Shown here piece after piece: positions 1 through 11,559 of a DNA stretch of 64,000 nucleotides (positions are counted from its first letter, which is position 1; each line of letters opens with the position of its first letter). The position numbers were made by a program, and so were the translations under genes. Location of the stretch: positions 16,980,520 to 17,044,519 of the forward strand of contig NC_052615.1 of the NCBI RefSeq assembly GCF_016545825.1, given 5' to 3'. This DNA is from Eucalyptus grandis (taxonomy: Eukaryota > Streptophyta > Magnoliopsida > Myrtales > Myrtaceae). Under the pieces are notes generated by a model. It saw nothing but the letters and a program-made list of their open reading frames with translations. It had not been told where the DNA came from and made no database searches.

Positions 1-379
1 GATTATTTTGATCCCAATTAAATTTGGTACAATGTTTTAGGCGTCCTCAGGATAGGAAATTTCCTAGTTTGATATATCGCATTATATGCCTGACAATTGA
101 AGCTTCGATCTTTTAACTCCTAAGACTGGATCCCCGATTGCCCTTATTTCCTTATTTAAATGTGGTCAATATCTAATTTTGTGGATTTATATATTGCATG
201 TTATTAATTTTGGAAACTTTCCTATTTTGAAAAACACATAAATTGCATTGCATTTAGAATAGATTGCATTCATATCGATTTCCTAGTTTAGAATTGCGCA
301 TCAAGGAATCACGTAGCTAATGAGGAAATTATTTTTTTGAAAACATGCCAATGGATTTTTTATGATTCACTATAACAAA

Positions 380-900
380 AGCAGATGGTTACAATTTGTG
401 AGTATTATCAATGTTTCTCTTAAATCATTACAAGAAACTAGGCTATGATGTGTAGGTGAACAAGTGTGAGTGATTAGACACGTTGAACACTACTTGTATA
501 AACTAAGTCTCGTCTGTATTGGTTTAGCACTATATTAGCATATGGTCTAATGTACAAGTGTAATTTGCGAGTGCATTCTGATAGTGTGATTTATTAAGTG
601 AAAGTAACATTAATAGCTAGTTGTAACTTTCATGACTGATTATTAAGTAGAATCCAACCATTGTTAAGGTTGTTAGTTGGAGAGTGGATGTAGTCTTAGG
701 TATAAAGCCAAACCACTATATATCATTGTGTGATCCTCATACTTTACTGTATTTACTTATCAATATCACACACGCTATCTTACATCTACCAATATCTTGA
801 GTAGCGATTGTTTGGTATTTCGCAAAAGTTTTATTACATCACCATACAAACTATACAATACCTCGCCGGTTACATTGTTAGCCCCAACAATAACCTAATT
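380..900. repeat. Possible LTR-retrotransposon remnant (Copia-like LTR)
   Basis: This stretch has the style of a plant Copia LTR. There is a GTTGGAGAGTGGATGTAG phrase near 675, followed by a motif that reads as repeated ACCACTATATATC and TTGTGTGATC, and then an AC-rich tail. I see no retrotransposon protein nearby and no paired second LTR, so it would be a solo or truncated LTR. The call rests on resemblance only. The rest of 1-1,700 is AT-rich DNA in which I see no gene. Confidence 0.3.
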
Positions 901-1712
901 TAGAATGTGATTAAATATAAATTATTTTCTAATTTAAATTAGATAATCACATATTTCAGCAGTTTTCTATTTTAGTCTTAAAAGAAAATTACAAATATAT
1001 TTCATGCATAACTCATGCATAGAACTAGTTTCCTAATTTCCATGTCATCACACATTGCCGTGTCATCATTCCACATCATCCTAATTTGCATGTCATATTA
1101 GATTAATTCTTAATTCTTTTACTTGTCCATATCACACGCCATTAGTCAATTACAATCCACGTAGACATATCCTGGAGTTAAATTGCACCTCATGCATTGC
1201 ATATAGTTTAATCTTTTATAAGAAGAAGAAAAACTCAAAAAATTTTGATTGGCATTTCACTTAGAAATAATGTTTAGGTCATGCGTATGTTATTTTTTTG
1301 TTTTTGGTCGAAATGCATATGTTATTTAGTTAACGCTTTACAGAACACTTCATGTGTGGACTTAATGGAGCTTTTGCTTTGGTTGAAGAATTAAAAATTT
1401 TACCTGTTTTGGGCAATTTATTTATTTATAATTTTGATTTATTGAGTGTTATATTATTAATTGAGCAATTGCTCATGATATCTCTAGCGTAACTTAGTTC
1501 TTGTACCCTTGATATCTCTTATTCACGGAAGTGAAATGTTCTCCCCCACTTTATATGGGTTTCTAATCAATTCATAATCGATTAATGACTACTCTTTATT
1601 GAATTAAATTGCATATTAAATTGAAACCCCAAAATTGCGATTGAAGTTTTTGACTTGGTAAATCATTATCTTTCCCTTTTGTAGTTCACATTTGGAAAGG
1701 TGACGACAAAAA

Positions 1713-2476
1713 CTCTTCAATAAGGCGATGAATAGGAGGGTGGAAATACTGTGTTTTTATGGTATAGAGAGCATGTCTCTTTGTTGGTATATATATAGAC
1801 AAACCTTGGGACTTGAACTCCTCTCAATTGAGTCTTGACATATTTGTGACTCCTTTGTCTGTACTCCATTGCAATTCCAACCCTGAGAAACTCATGTCTC
1901 GTTTAATTTAGACATGTCTGCCATCGAGTCCCATTTTTGTCGTTGTATTCATTGTTGCCGCTAAGCTTGGGTTGTATTTGATGTAAAAAAAACATCGTAT
2001 GCTAGTCGTGATAATTGATATCATCACTCAAGTTATCATCACAATTACACAAGATAAGTTAGGCAAAAAGAAGACTTGTCCATTTTGATGCAAAAGCAAT
2101 GCACAACACGGAAATACACCCCTGGATATTTCTAGTTTCGCGGAACGATTGCTAATATCGAATTCGGAAACATTGTTATAGGCTAACCAAGAGTCATGAA
2201 GTCTTTTCTCTCCTCAACCCTAAATCCAATAACATTGCCCTTTATGCTTTATTTCTTTCGGCTCCATTCTTCCAATGCAATATCATAAATAGGAAGCGAA
2301 GTTAAATTAAAGCATACCAGAGTGCGAAATTTGTGGTGCTAACTCCCTCGTTTCCCTACGGCCCATGGCATTGCCTTTTCTTTCATCATATAATTGCATC
2401 AAACGCACAAGAAATTGCACATAATGGCAAGTTGACAATATAGATCAGACATTGACCATGCAAAAGTCATCCAAAA
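1713..2476. repeat. Dispersed duplicate, copy A, of the iron-transporter-like flank
   Basis: This block matches 4,578-5,296 over most of its length. Shared phrases include GATACTGTGTTTT/AATACTGTGTTTTT followed by AGAGAGCATGTCTCTTTG, a GTCGTGATAATTGA segment, CCCTACGGCCCAT, and an end of CATGCAAAAGTCATCCAAAA. Copy B lies directly upstream of a broken transporter-like gene read on the minus strand, so copy A is probably the flank of another, lost member of the same cluster. No coding remnant is recognisable next to copy A. Confidence 0.65.
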
Positions 2477-3902
2477 GAGTGTGTCTATCTATATATATAA
2501 TGATGAGAAATGAGGGTTTTCTAGACCCTCCTTGGAGATAGTGGAGTGCAATCTTTGCTCTCAATCACTCTCACCCGTTTCTTTTCTTCTTCTTTTTTCT
2601 TTCCTTTTTCAAAAACTTTTTATTTGACCAAGTCTCTCTACAATTTTATTTTGCACTCCATACATCTTTCTCCTTTTTACTTTTTACTTTACCCTTTTTC
2701 TCTATTTTCACCTTTTTTTCGTTCCTTCATGCATATTGTATGTAGCTTTATTTTAATTTTTCCTCTTTTCCTTCTTTTTTAATTTATTTTTTTCTTTTTT
2801 GAAATGTTACTTTTTTCAAATACTTATAAATAGAGAGATTTTTTTGCTTTGTGTTTCCTATACAAGACTTGGCGCATGGCTCAAAGTCTGATACTATAGC
2901 TGGTCGTATGAAATTAATGTATCCTCATTGAAAGGAAAAAGGATGAGTTAGAAGATTTAATATGACATATATCCTATACAATTATATGAACCTTGTTCAT
3001 ATAAATTTTTATTAAATTTCTACTTGCGTCAATCTTTTATATTTATGCTCTAACCCATTTTTATCTTATCTTATCTTATCTTGTCTTTTTTTCATTAATT
3101 GATAATTAATAAATAACCTATATAAAATATCTGTGACTAAACGTATTTCTATCTTAATTATATTTATGATTACGAATAAATTAATGTTGATTAGTACCCT
3201 ATATAGTATATCCACGATTCTGTATAAATGATATCCTACATATACTGCACCCGTTGTGTGGAAAACATGGAATCGGATGCAATGTCGAATTTGTATATTT
3301 TAAATTTATCTTAGCTATGCCTAATTTAAAATTACATGGAGCTACTGGATGCAAATCAAATTGGGATATGGATTTGAATTATCTCACCGGAGGTTCATCT
3401 TTGGGAAATAGAAGAAAGAAGAAAAAACAATATTCGGACGCTATTTATATTTATACCAATGATTTCCATATAAAACCGGTTTTTGTTCATTGGACATACT
3501 TAACAAAATATCATGTCCAGTTTACATCATTAACTTGAGTTTAATGGGTGCGGCTATCTATATCTAATCAATCGATGATCAGAGTTATACGAAAGAGAGA
3601 GAAAGGAATACTAATCACCTCATCATGCGGCATAGAGAAACCATTCGGAGAAGATAATCGGGACGAATGGAATTGGACTTTGAAGCATGAATACACTACC
3701 TTTGATCAAGATTGCTAATAGTTACTGATAAAAATCCTCCATGATATAGTAAAGTCTCAAAATGAGAATATTCGCGCACCCACAAGCAAGTTCTCAAGTT
3801 TAGCCCAATTAGCCCACGGCCTTCAACTATATAGTTAGAAGTCTTCCCTTATATATGGGTCCACACACTAATGTCTTTTTGATGTGGTACAAGAATGTCC
3901 AC
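2477..3902. other. Intergenic, pyrimidine-rich then AT-rich
   Basis: From about 2,560 to 2,810 the plus strand is an almost pure T/C tract of the TTTTTCTTTCC type, which keeps short ORFs open by composition alone. The remainder is AT-rich. I see no gene, RNA or clear element. Confidence 0.6.
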
Positions 3903-4539
3903 TTAGAATCTGCCATTACTCAACCCCCCTCGTCCGCCCATGTACTTGAGAAATCCACTCTTGCCCCAAATCAAACATATCCCAAGCCACCCACCAAGGA
4001 TGCACCTTGCGCAGGACCTTGCGATGGGGGTATTCCCAAGTGCAGCTGCAACACTTCCCACCGTAATCATGGACAAAGAGGCCATGACTGAAGCAACCAC
4101 GCTTCTCACTCTGTGACATGTATGAAGACGGCAGCTAGCAATGGCACTGAGCCTCCAATTACAAAAGTCAAAGCAGCACAAGCAGCCACAATACTTGGGC
4201 TTGGGACCAGCCAAATCCTCTCCCCAAGCCCCATCCTCATTACCCTCTTCTCTTGGAACTTCAGGATGTCGTATTGCGAGTACACCGACACGTACTCGGC
4301 GTTGGCCAAGCTCAGTGCGTGAGAAGCAAGGGCTCGGTATCATGATGATGATCCTTTGGGGTCGCCATTCCCACTCCTATCAGCATGAGGGCCACCGATG
4401 TAAGGCCTTCGTGGCCTCCCAAGACGACGGCGCGCAGCCACAGCGCTTTCGGGGAGTAGTCGACCCATGGTCTCTCTGGAGAATATTGGTTCTCTCTCAA
4501 ATGTTGTTTGGGCTTAGGCTGTGTGACAATGCCCTCCAT
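3903..4539 (-). pseudogene. Broken vacuolar iron transporter homologue (VIT/VTL, nodulin-21-like)
   Basis: Three minus-strand frames together resemble the plant VIT-like (CCC1/VTL) family, which moves iron or manganese into vacuoles. One frame, 4,312-4,539, carries a DYSPKALWLRAVVLGGHEGL segment like the family's first conserved block. A second, 4,106-4,309, carries EYVSVYSQYDI followed by a hydrophobic segment with GGSVPLLAA, the family's third-helix region. A third, 3,903-4,120, carries a GNTPIARSCARCILGGW-like C-terminal segment. The pieces are in different frames, and part of the region between helix 1 and EYVSVYSQYDI is missing, so this cannot make a working transporter. Copy B of the flanking repeat lies immediately upstream. 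The family assignment comes from recognition of conserved phrases, not alignment. Confidence 0.75.
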
Positions 4540-4577
4540 GGAGACTAGTTTTTTTCTAGGAAAGTATGGTGGGAGAG

Positions 4578-5296
4578 CTTCAAAAAGGTGATGGAGAGGA
4601 GGTTGAAGATACTGTGTTTTTTATGGGTTAGAGAGCATGTCTCTTTGGTGGTATACATAGACAAACCTTGGGACTAAAAATATTTTGAATTAAGTATCAA
4701 CATATTTGTGATTGCTTTGCCTGTACTCCATGGTAATTCTACCTTGAGAGAACTCGTGTCTCGTTAAATTTAGACATATTTGTCATTGAGTTTAATGTTG
4801 CCGCTAAACTTAGATCATATTTGATGTAAAGGACATCATATACCGGTCGTGATAATTGAGGTTATTACTCAAAATATCATCACGATCACATTAAGTAAAA
4901 AGACGATCTTGTGCATTTTGGCGCAAAAGGAATGTGCAACACAAAAATACATCTCCAGATATTTTAGCTTCACGGATACTGACCACATATATCGAATTCA
5001 GAAACATCATCGTAGGCCCTCAACCCTAAATCAAACAACATTGACCCTTTATCCTTTACTTCTTTCGGCTTCATTACCATATCAGGACTTTCTCCCAATG
5101 CAATATCATGAATAGGAACCGAAGTCAGATTAAAGCATACCAAAATGCAAAGTTTATGGTGCTAACTCTCTCGTTTCCCTACGGCCCATTGCATTGCCTT
5201 TTTCATCATATAATTGCATCAAACGCATAAGAAATGGCACATAATGGCCAGTTGACATTATAGTTCAGGCATTGAGCATGCAAAAGTCATCCAAAA
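4578..5296. repeat. Dispersed duplicate, copy B (upstream flank of the broken transporter)
   Basis: This is the partner of the block at 1,713-2,476, with which it is collinear throughout. It lies at the 5' side of the minus-strand VIT-like pseudogene and therefore probably holds its old promoter region. A more diverged third copy follows at 5,463-5,920. Confidence 0.65.
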
Positions 5297-5462
5297 TCTA
5301 ACTACTTAAAATTTTTGGGCTGATGTTCGATGAATGATTAGCTTCCCTCTTACAAAACCCTATATTTAGAAACTCAGCGTTGTATGTATTTAATTGACAT
5401 ATAGTAAAAACAGATGAATGATTAGCTACATGAGCAAATTAGTTAAGACTAGTCGTATCTTC

Positions 5463-5920
5463 CATGTTGATCATTGAGTTCAATGTTGCCACTAAACTCT
5501 GGATCGTATTTGATGTTGAAAACACCACCTACTAGATCACGTGGAATAAGTTAGGTAAAAAAAATAAAATAAAAAATAAAAAATTCATGTGCATTTTGGA
5601 TATCTAGTTTCCTAACTCGAACCGCAAATCTCGAATTAAGAAGTGGCATTGTAGGCTAAACAAGCGTCAGAAAGTTTTTTCCCTCCTGAACCCTAAATCA
5701 AAAGACATCGACCCTTCATCAATTACCTCTTTCGGCCTCATTAGCATCTCATGAATTTCTTCCGGTGCAATAACATAAATAGGAACCAAAGTCAGATTAA
5801 AGCATACACAAAGTGCACAGTGATTATGGTGCCAACTCTCTCGTTTCCCTTCGTCCCGTGGCATTGCCTTTTTCCATCCAATGTCTGCGTTAAACGCTGA
5901 ACAAGTTGCACATCATGCAC
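5463..5920. repeat. Dispersed duplicate, copy C (most diverged)
   Basis: Shared phrases with copies A and B include CATTGAGTTCAATGTTGCC, GATCGTATTTGATGT, a GGAACCAAAGTCAGATTAAA segment and TCTCTCGTTTCCCT. The copy is shorter than A and B. Three copies in a row suggest local duplication of a transporter gene cluster followed by loss of the coding parts. Confidence 0.55.
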
Positions 5921-7695
5921 GCAACCTTTGTAGAGCAAAATCACTATGTCTTCCTTGGCAATATATGGTGGAATTAATGTACCTAATGACGATAAGATCA
6001 AGCAAGGATGTGGTTTTAATAGGTTCACCGGTTAAGAGTAGGAAGCTTAGCCCCGTTTAGCACCGAAAAAGCTATGGCCTTTTGCTCACGGGGGAAAATA
6101 TCGTGCATGACTCGTCTTGTGCCTAGTCTGAAAGCATACAATTTGAGCAATTTCTGTAGACTGAAATGTTTTGATATACAAGATGAATCTATTATATAAT
6201 TTCAATTTGTTACCTTACTCGTTTTGCATTGCCAAATACGGCGTAAGGTAAGCAAACTCGAGCACTCACCTTTTGGAAAGCAGTAAACCAGAATGGACAT
6301 GAATTTAAAGGGCACAAAAATTTACATAGTTCGGTGGTGCATGCCAACGTCAGAGGGAGAGATGAGACAACCTCTACCGTAAAAAAATTTGCTCATGTTA
6401 CGTCTTCTTCACAGCGCCAGGCTTAATTACATCCCTTTCACAGTGTCTAGAATCTCAACGTGAGTTCTTTCAACCAAGAAAGAGTCCCTTTGATGGCTAA
6501 CAATTAGCATATCAGAAACAGCGAGACTTGTGTCACGGGTCGGTCGATGGTCTTTAGATCATGCTCCGTCCGTGGGCCGTGTCACTTGCCTGTTGCTACC
6601 TAAGGACCACCTATCCACGGCTTCGATCCTGTTGGCGTGTGATTCATACGTGCGCATCTACAGAAGAGAGTGTGTTGACCTGTCTAGGTGCGGCTCGAAT
6701 GCCCCCCTTTGGCCAAAAAACAAGAAAAAAGAAAAAAAGAAAGGATAAACTGTGTACGAACCTAAGCATTAGATCATATAATTCAGTTAGAGAAACAAAC
6801 ATCTTCAAACGACTTGTGGGACTTCTTTTGTGCAGCTACAGAACAGCTAAAGACAAAGTTCACCTCTTGTTGTATATATATGGCATGAACATTGGAACCG
6901 ACTTCACCAAGATATCTTGCGCAAAGATAACAGTCCAATTTGGACTTGGAAAGGACGTCAAATCCGAGCATTCAAGAAATCCCGTATTCTCCTCTTCGGG
7001 CTTTCGACATACTTTAATTCAGGTCGCATTTCGTGTATCGGGCTAAAAACTCAAAGACGTACGGTACAACAGTATGTCAGAAACTAAATTAAAGGAACTA
7101 AACTTGAAAGTATGAAACGTGAAGGAACCGAAGCGATCAATCAGTAAACCAGACGTCTTCAGAAGCATGAAAAGGATGATGAGTATGGTAGCTCAATCTC
7201 ATTTCCAAATCCGTTAGGCCCACAATCAATTTGTTGGGAGGCGCGCAGTAGAAGCCCAATGTCTTCCTCTAAAGAGATCTCTTAGTGGAAGCCCAAATTC
7301 AAGCCCATCATTATATCCAATTGAACCTATCTTTATTCATTATATCCAATTAGCCTTATCTTCACTGAAAAATTTAAACTAATGAGTTTTTTTAATCAAT
7401 TATGATATATTAATTAATTCACAATTCACCAAATTTCTGATGTGAAATTTTTCCGTCATCATACCCATCTTCACTTGATATACTAATTGCAACTTAGAGG
7501 ATCTCATGCACACCTTCACTTCAATTCTCTTCCAAGATCAAATTGGAACAAATTGGAGGTAGGCATTTAATAGAAGCCCAATACCTTAATCTGAAAAATT
7601 CTTTAATCGAATGCTCAAATTTAAACCCATCAACATATACAGTTAAACTCATGTTTATTTAAAAACTTAATGAATCATGAGTCAATTATTATATA
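5921..7695. other. Intergenic, no gene recognised
   Basis: Only short ORFs without recognisable content are present, for example at 6,561-7,046. From about 7,200 to 7,690 the sequence is AT-rich with several imperfect repeats of the phrase AAGCCCAA. I see no element boundaries. Confidence 0.55.
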
Positions 7696-7703
7696 ACGAT
7701 AAT

Positions 7704-8760
7704 CTATGAAGCACGAACACGTTGCTGAGGCTTCCGTGTCGTGTCGGACACGCTCGGACACCTTCGGACACACGGTCAACACATGTCGAGAAATCCGACA
7801 CGTGGTCAACTTTCTCGACACGCGTGTCCAAGAGAGAGATTATTGAAGAAGACGATGATGGGTAGAGGTGAGGCCGAGGAAGAGGCCGAAGAAGCGGAGA
7901 TGAGGCTGCGACAGCGAGAGGAAGAGCATAAAGGCGAGGCGAGGCTACGATGGAGGGCGGCGGCGAGGCTGCATTCTTGCTGTGAAGGAGGAAGGGCCGG
8001 AGGCAACGGCGATGAGGCGACCGAAAGAGTTGAGAAGATCATGAGGAAGAAACGAGGGGGCGGGGGAGCAGGTTGTGGCGTGGGGAGGCAGGGGAAGAAC
8101 AGAATGGGGGATTGATGGGGGTGCAGCCTCGCAGGGGAGCAGGTGGTGGCGTGGGGGAAAGGGAGGGGGAGCGGGAGAGAAGAGAGGAGAGAGGGGAAGA
8201 AACCGATGGGGATGGGGACGATTGATGGGGGCGCAGGTGATGGGGGCGCAGGGAGCAAGTGGTGGCGTAGGGGGAAAGGGAGGGAGAGAAAGAGAGAGAG
8301 GAGAGAAGGGGAAGAAACCGAGGGGGTGGGGGTGATTGATGGGGGGTGCAGGGAGCAAGTGGGGGTGTAGGGGGAAGGGGAGGGGGAGAGAGAGTGGGGG
8401 CAAATCTGCATAAATCGAATGGGGGAGGGGATTTTGGGGTGGTGGCGTGGGAGAAGAGGAGAGAGAGAAATGAGGAGAATAATTTTTGTTAAAATAAAAA
8501 ATATTTTTTTAAATATGCACACGTATTAATTATGAATATGTTTTTTAAACTTTTTATGAATAGAATTATTTATATTATTAGTGTAAATTTATTGTAAGTT
8601 CTTATTTATTTATTTACTTATTTGTGAATTTGAATCAAATTAATTAAAAATAAAAATATTTATTTAATATATAACGTGTCGGAATTCTTTACTTTTTAAA
8701 AAATAACGTGTCGCGTGTCGTGTCGTGTTGTGTCGCGTGTCGCGTGTCAGTGCTACACAG
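7704..8760. mobile_element. hAT-type non-autonomous DNA transposon, 1,057 bp
   Basis: The element is flanked by a perfect 8-bp direct repeat, ACGATAAT, at 7,696-7,703 and 8,761-8,768. Its ends form an imperfect inverted repeat: CTATGAAGCACGAACACG on the left against CTGTGTAGCACTGACACG, the reverse complement of the right end (14 of 18 bases match). Both ends carry clusters of short CGTGTCG or CGGACAC units, the kind of subterminal repeat that hAT transposases bind. An 8-bp target duplication is typical of the hAT superfamily. The middle, about 7,850-8,470, is a strongly purine-rich G/A tract with internal repeats of GGGAGCAAGTG and GGGGAAAGGGAGGG. No transposase is encoded. The long ORFs on both strands here follow from the composition and are not credible genes. 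Confidence 0.8.
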
Positions 8761-8768
8761 ACGATAAT

Positions 8769-9520
8769 TGTACACTACACTCCAATATAGCAATTTCTAA
8801 TACAGCTCACACATGCAACCCAACTAAAGAGCCTTAAAATAGATTATTTTCTCTCTTGAGATACCTCGTGTCGATCAACTTAAGCCCACCCGAGCACGAC
8901 ATCTTTTGCTAACTGCAGTAAAAGTAATTGAATAGCAGTTGCTACCGTCTCAACTACCGCCACCGGCACACTTTCCCTTATTAGTCATCTCCAATAAATT
9001 AGCGTTCAAACTTTCCACTTTACGAGCTTGAACTTTGAAGAGAAGTGTCTCTCTCCTGTCGATCAACAGTATGCTATCCACAGGAGTCTACAATCTACGT
9101 CGTTCGCAGATGCAAAACTGAAGGGACAGGACAAACAATAACATCACCGGGAATAGAAGTAGTAGTCTACAATCTACGTCGTTCGTATCCATGCTTCTTC
9201 AATATGTCTAGTCAAGATAATCAATACCGTCACTTACCAATCGTACGGGCCACATTTACTCGCCCCATTCACGAAATTTGTAATCGATGCTTGTTTGTAC
9301 TCTTTTAGAAGAAGTGTAAATTTACAAAAATTGCTGTCAATTATTCTAATAATTTAAGTTGTCCAGTGAATACGTAATTTATTGTTTAAATATTCTTTAC
9401 CAAATTAAACTCATACATGACCATTAAACATATGTGTCTGCATTTTCGGCCCGTTGAATTGCTTCTGTCCCACCTCATCATTCGTTCAGCATTGTTCTCG
9501 CATGCTATCTAACTTCGCCT
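8769..9520. other. Upstream region of the CYP77B gene
   Basis: I see no gene. A short direct repeat of GTCTACAATCTACGTCGTTCG occurs near 9,086 and 9,171. The last 60 bases before the TATA box are the probable core promoter of the P450 downstream. Confidence 0.5.
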
Positions 9521-9527
9521 TATAAAT
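9521..9527 (+). promoter_or_regulatory. TATA box of the CYP77B gene
   Basis: TATAAAT lies 50 bp upstream of the ATG at 9,577. Transcription would start about 30 bp downstream, near 9,550, giving a very short 5' leader of about 25 nt. Confidence 0.55.
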
Positions 9528-9576
9528 TTCCCTGAACCGCCTCGTCACTTGCTAGCTTCTCTTCGCTCAAAAGACA

Positions 9577-11559
9577 ATGGAGCTTTTGGACATCCTCGTA
9601 TTCGGTCTAGCCGCCGTGCTCCTCTGCCTGTGGTGGCGATACTCTCCCTCCCCCGTCTCCGCCACCGCTCACAGGCCGGAGCGGCGGCTCCCTCCCGGGC
9701 CGCCCGGCTGGCCCTTGGTAGGCAACTTGCTCCAGGTCATCCTCCAAAACCGCCCTTTCATCTACGTGGTACGCGATTTACGTGCGAGGTACGGGCCGAT
9801 CTTCACCATGAAGATGGGACAGCGCACGCTCGTCATCGTCACGAGCTCGCAGCTCATCCACGAGGCCCTCGTCCAGCGCGGCCCGCTCTTCGCCACCCGC
9901 CCGCCCGACTCGCCGACCCGCCTGGTCTTCAGCGTCGGCAAGTGCGCCATCAACTCGGCCGAGTACGGCCCGCTCTGGCGGACGCTCCGGCGGAACTTCG
10001 TCACCGAGCTCATAAACCCGGTGCGGATCCGGCAATGCGCTTGGATCCGGAAGTGGGCGATCGAGGATCATTTCAAGAGGCTCGAGAGCGAGGGCTTAGA
10101 GAAGGGCTACGTGGAGGTGATGAGCAACTGTAGGCTCACCGTTTGCAGCATTTTGATATGCTTGTGCTTCGGCGCGAAGATCTCCGCGGAGAAGATCAAG
10201 CACATCGAGGGCGTGCTCAAGGAAGTGATGATGATGACGACGCCGAAGCTGCCGGACTTCTTGCCGGTCCTCACGCCGCTCTTCCGCCGGCAACTGAAGG
10301 CGGCGAGGGAGCTGAGGAGGAGGCAAATGGAGTGCTTGGTTCCGCTCATCAGAGAGAGGAAGGCTTTCGTGGAGGGCGGCGGCGGCGGCGGCGGAGCAGG
10401 CAGGAATGGTGGGTCGGGAAACGAGCCTCGCTTCGAAATGCTGAGCCCGCTAGGTGCAGCTTACATCGACTCGCTGCTAGGGCTTGAGCCGGCGGGGAGA
10501 GAGCTCGGAGATGAAGAACTGGTCACGCTTTGCTCCGAAGTTATTAGCGCTGGTACGAAAACTTCCCTTTTCTCTTCTGTATGATTCGGTCCACACCATT
10601 GATATCACACCTAAAGCTGACGCATTCTGATCTTCCCATACATATAAATCATATTATATCTTTGAAATCTCATATATTGCAGTCGAGTGCATTAGCTATG
10701 CGACATAATAACTTCACCTATGTCGTCTATCCGACCGTATTTATGTGACTTTATATATTTTGCCATGGAGTTGTACAAAAGAATCGATTTATTCTTTTAC
10801 CCAAAAAAAAAGGATCAATTTATTCTTAGCATAAGGGACAGGTAAGTTCAAGAATATTATGATTTTGACTGTTTGTGTCATTTGTTGTTTTCTTTTTAAA
10901 TTCCTACAATGACCTAACTGTTGATTTCTTCAGGTACTGACACCAGTGCAACCACCGTGGAATGGGCGTTGCTCCATCTAGTGCAAGACCAAGACATGCA
11001 ACAAAAGGTGTACGACGAAATCGTCCAGCATGTGGGAAAAGATGGACTGGTCGACGAGAACGATGTCGAGAAAATGACGTACCTCGGCGCTGTCGTCAAA
11101 GAAACGCTCCGGCGACACCCGCCAAGCCACTTCCTCCTGTCCCATGCACCGACGGAGGAGACAGAGCTCGGCGGCTATGTGATCCCGGCACAAGCCACCG
11201 TGGAGTTCTACACTGCATGGGTGACCCAGGACCCGGACCTGTGGGCAGACCCAGACGATTTCCGGCCCGGGCGGTTCCTGGATGGCGACGGCATCGGCGT
11301 TGACGTGACGGGGACGAAGGGCGTCCGGATGGTGCCGTTCGGCGCCGGTCGGAGGATTTGCCCAGCGATGACCCTAGGCATGCTGCACGTGAATCTGCTC
11401 TTGGCGAGGATGGTCCATGCGTATCGGTGGATCCCGGTTCCAAACGACCCGCCCAACCCGACCGAGACTTTCGCGTTCACCGTGGTGATGAAGAACCCTC
11501 TCAAGGCAATTATGTTGCCCAGACAAGAAAAGAGTGGCCTTGGCGGGACTAAGGAGTAA
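9577..11559 (+). CDS. CYP77B: Cytochrome P450, CYP77B subfamily (two exons)
   Basis: This is a microsomal P450 of 533 aa. Exon 1 is 9,577-10,552, the intron (GT-AG) is 10,553-10,933, and exon 2 is 10,934-11,559. The intron falls in the glycine codon of the I-helix AGTDTS motif, a position shared by CYP77-type genes. Visible features are an N-terminal membrane anchor (about residues 4-20), the proline hinge LPPGPPGWP, ExxR as ETLR at about 382-385, FRPGRF, and the haem loop PFGAGRRICPA with cysteine 468. The position after the cysteine is proline-alanine rather than the commoner proline-glycine, which I recall as a CYP77B trait. Blocks such as FSVGKCAINSAEYG, ICLCFGAKIS and FAFTVVMKN are close to Arabidopsis CYP77B1. 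CYP77A enzymes hydroxylate or epoxidise fatty acids for cutin; CYP77B1 has been linked to fatty-acid epoxidation. A run of seven glycines from a GGC repeat near 10,376 sits in a variable loop. The gene looks intact. Confidence 0.93.

Noticed and set aside
7806..8522. Long minus-strand ORF rich in serine, proline and leucine (238 codons), with overlapping ORFs on the other strand
   Set aside because: It lies inside the hAT-type element and follows from the purine-rich composition; no domain is recognisable and several frames are open at once.
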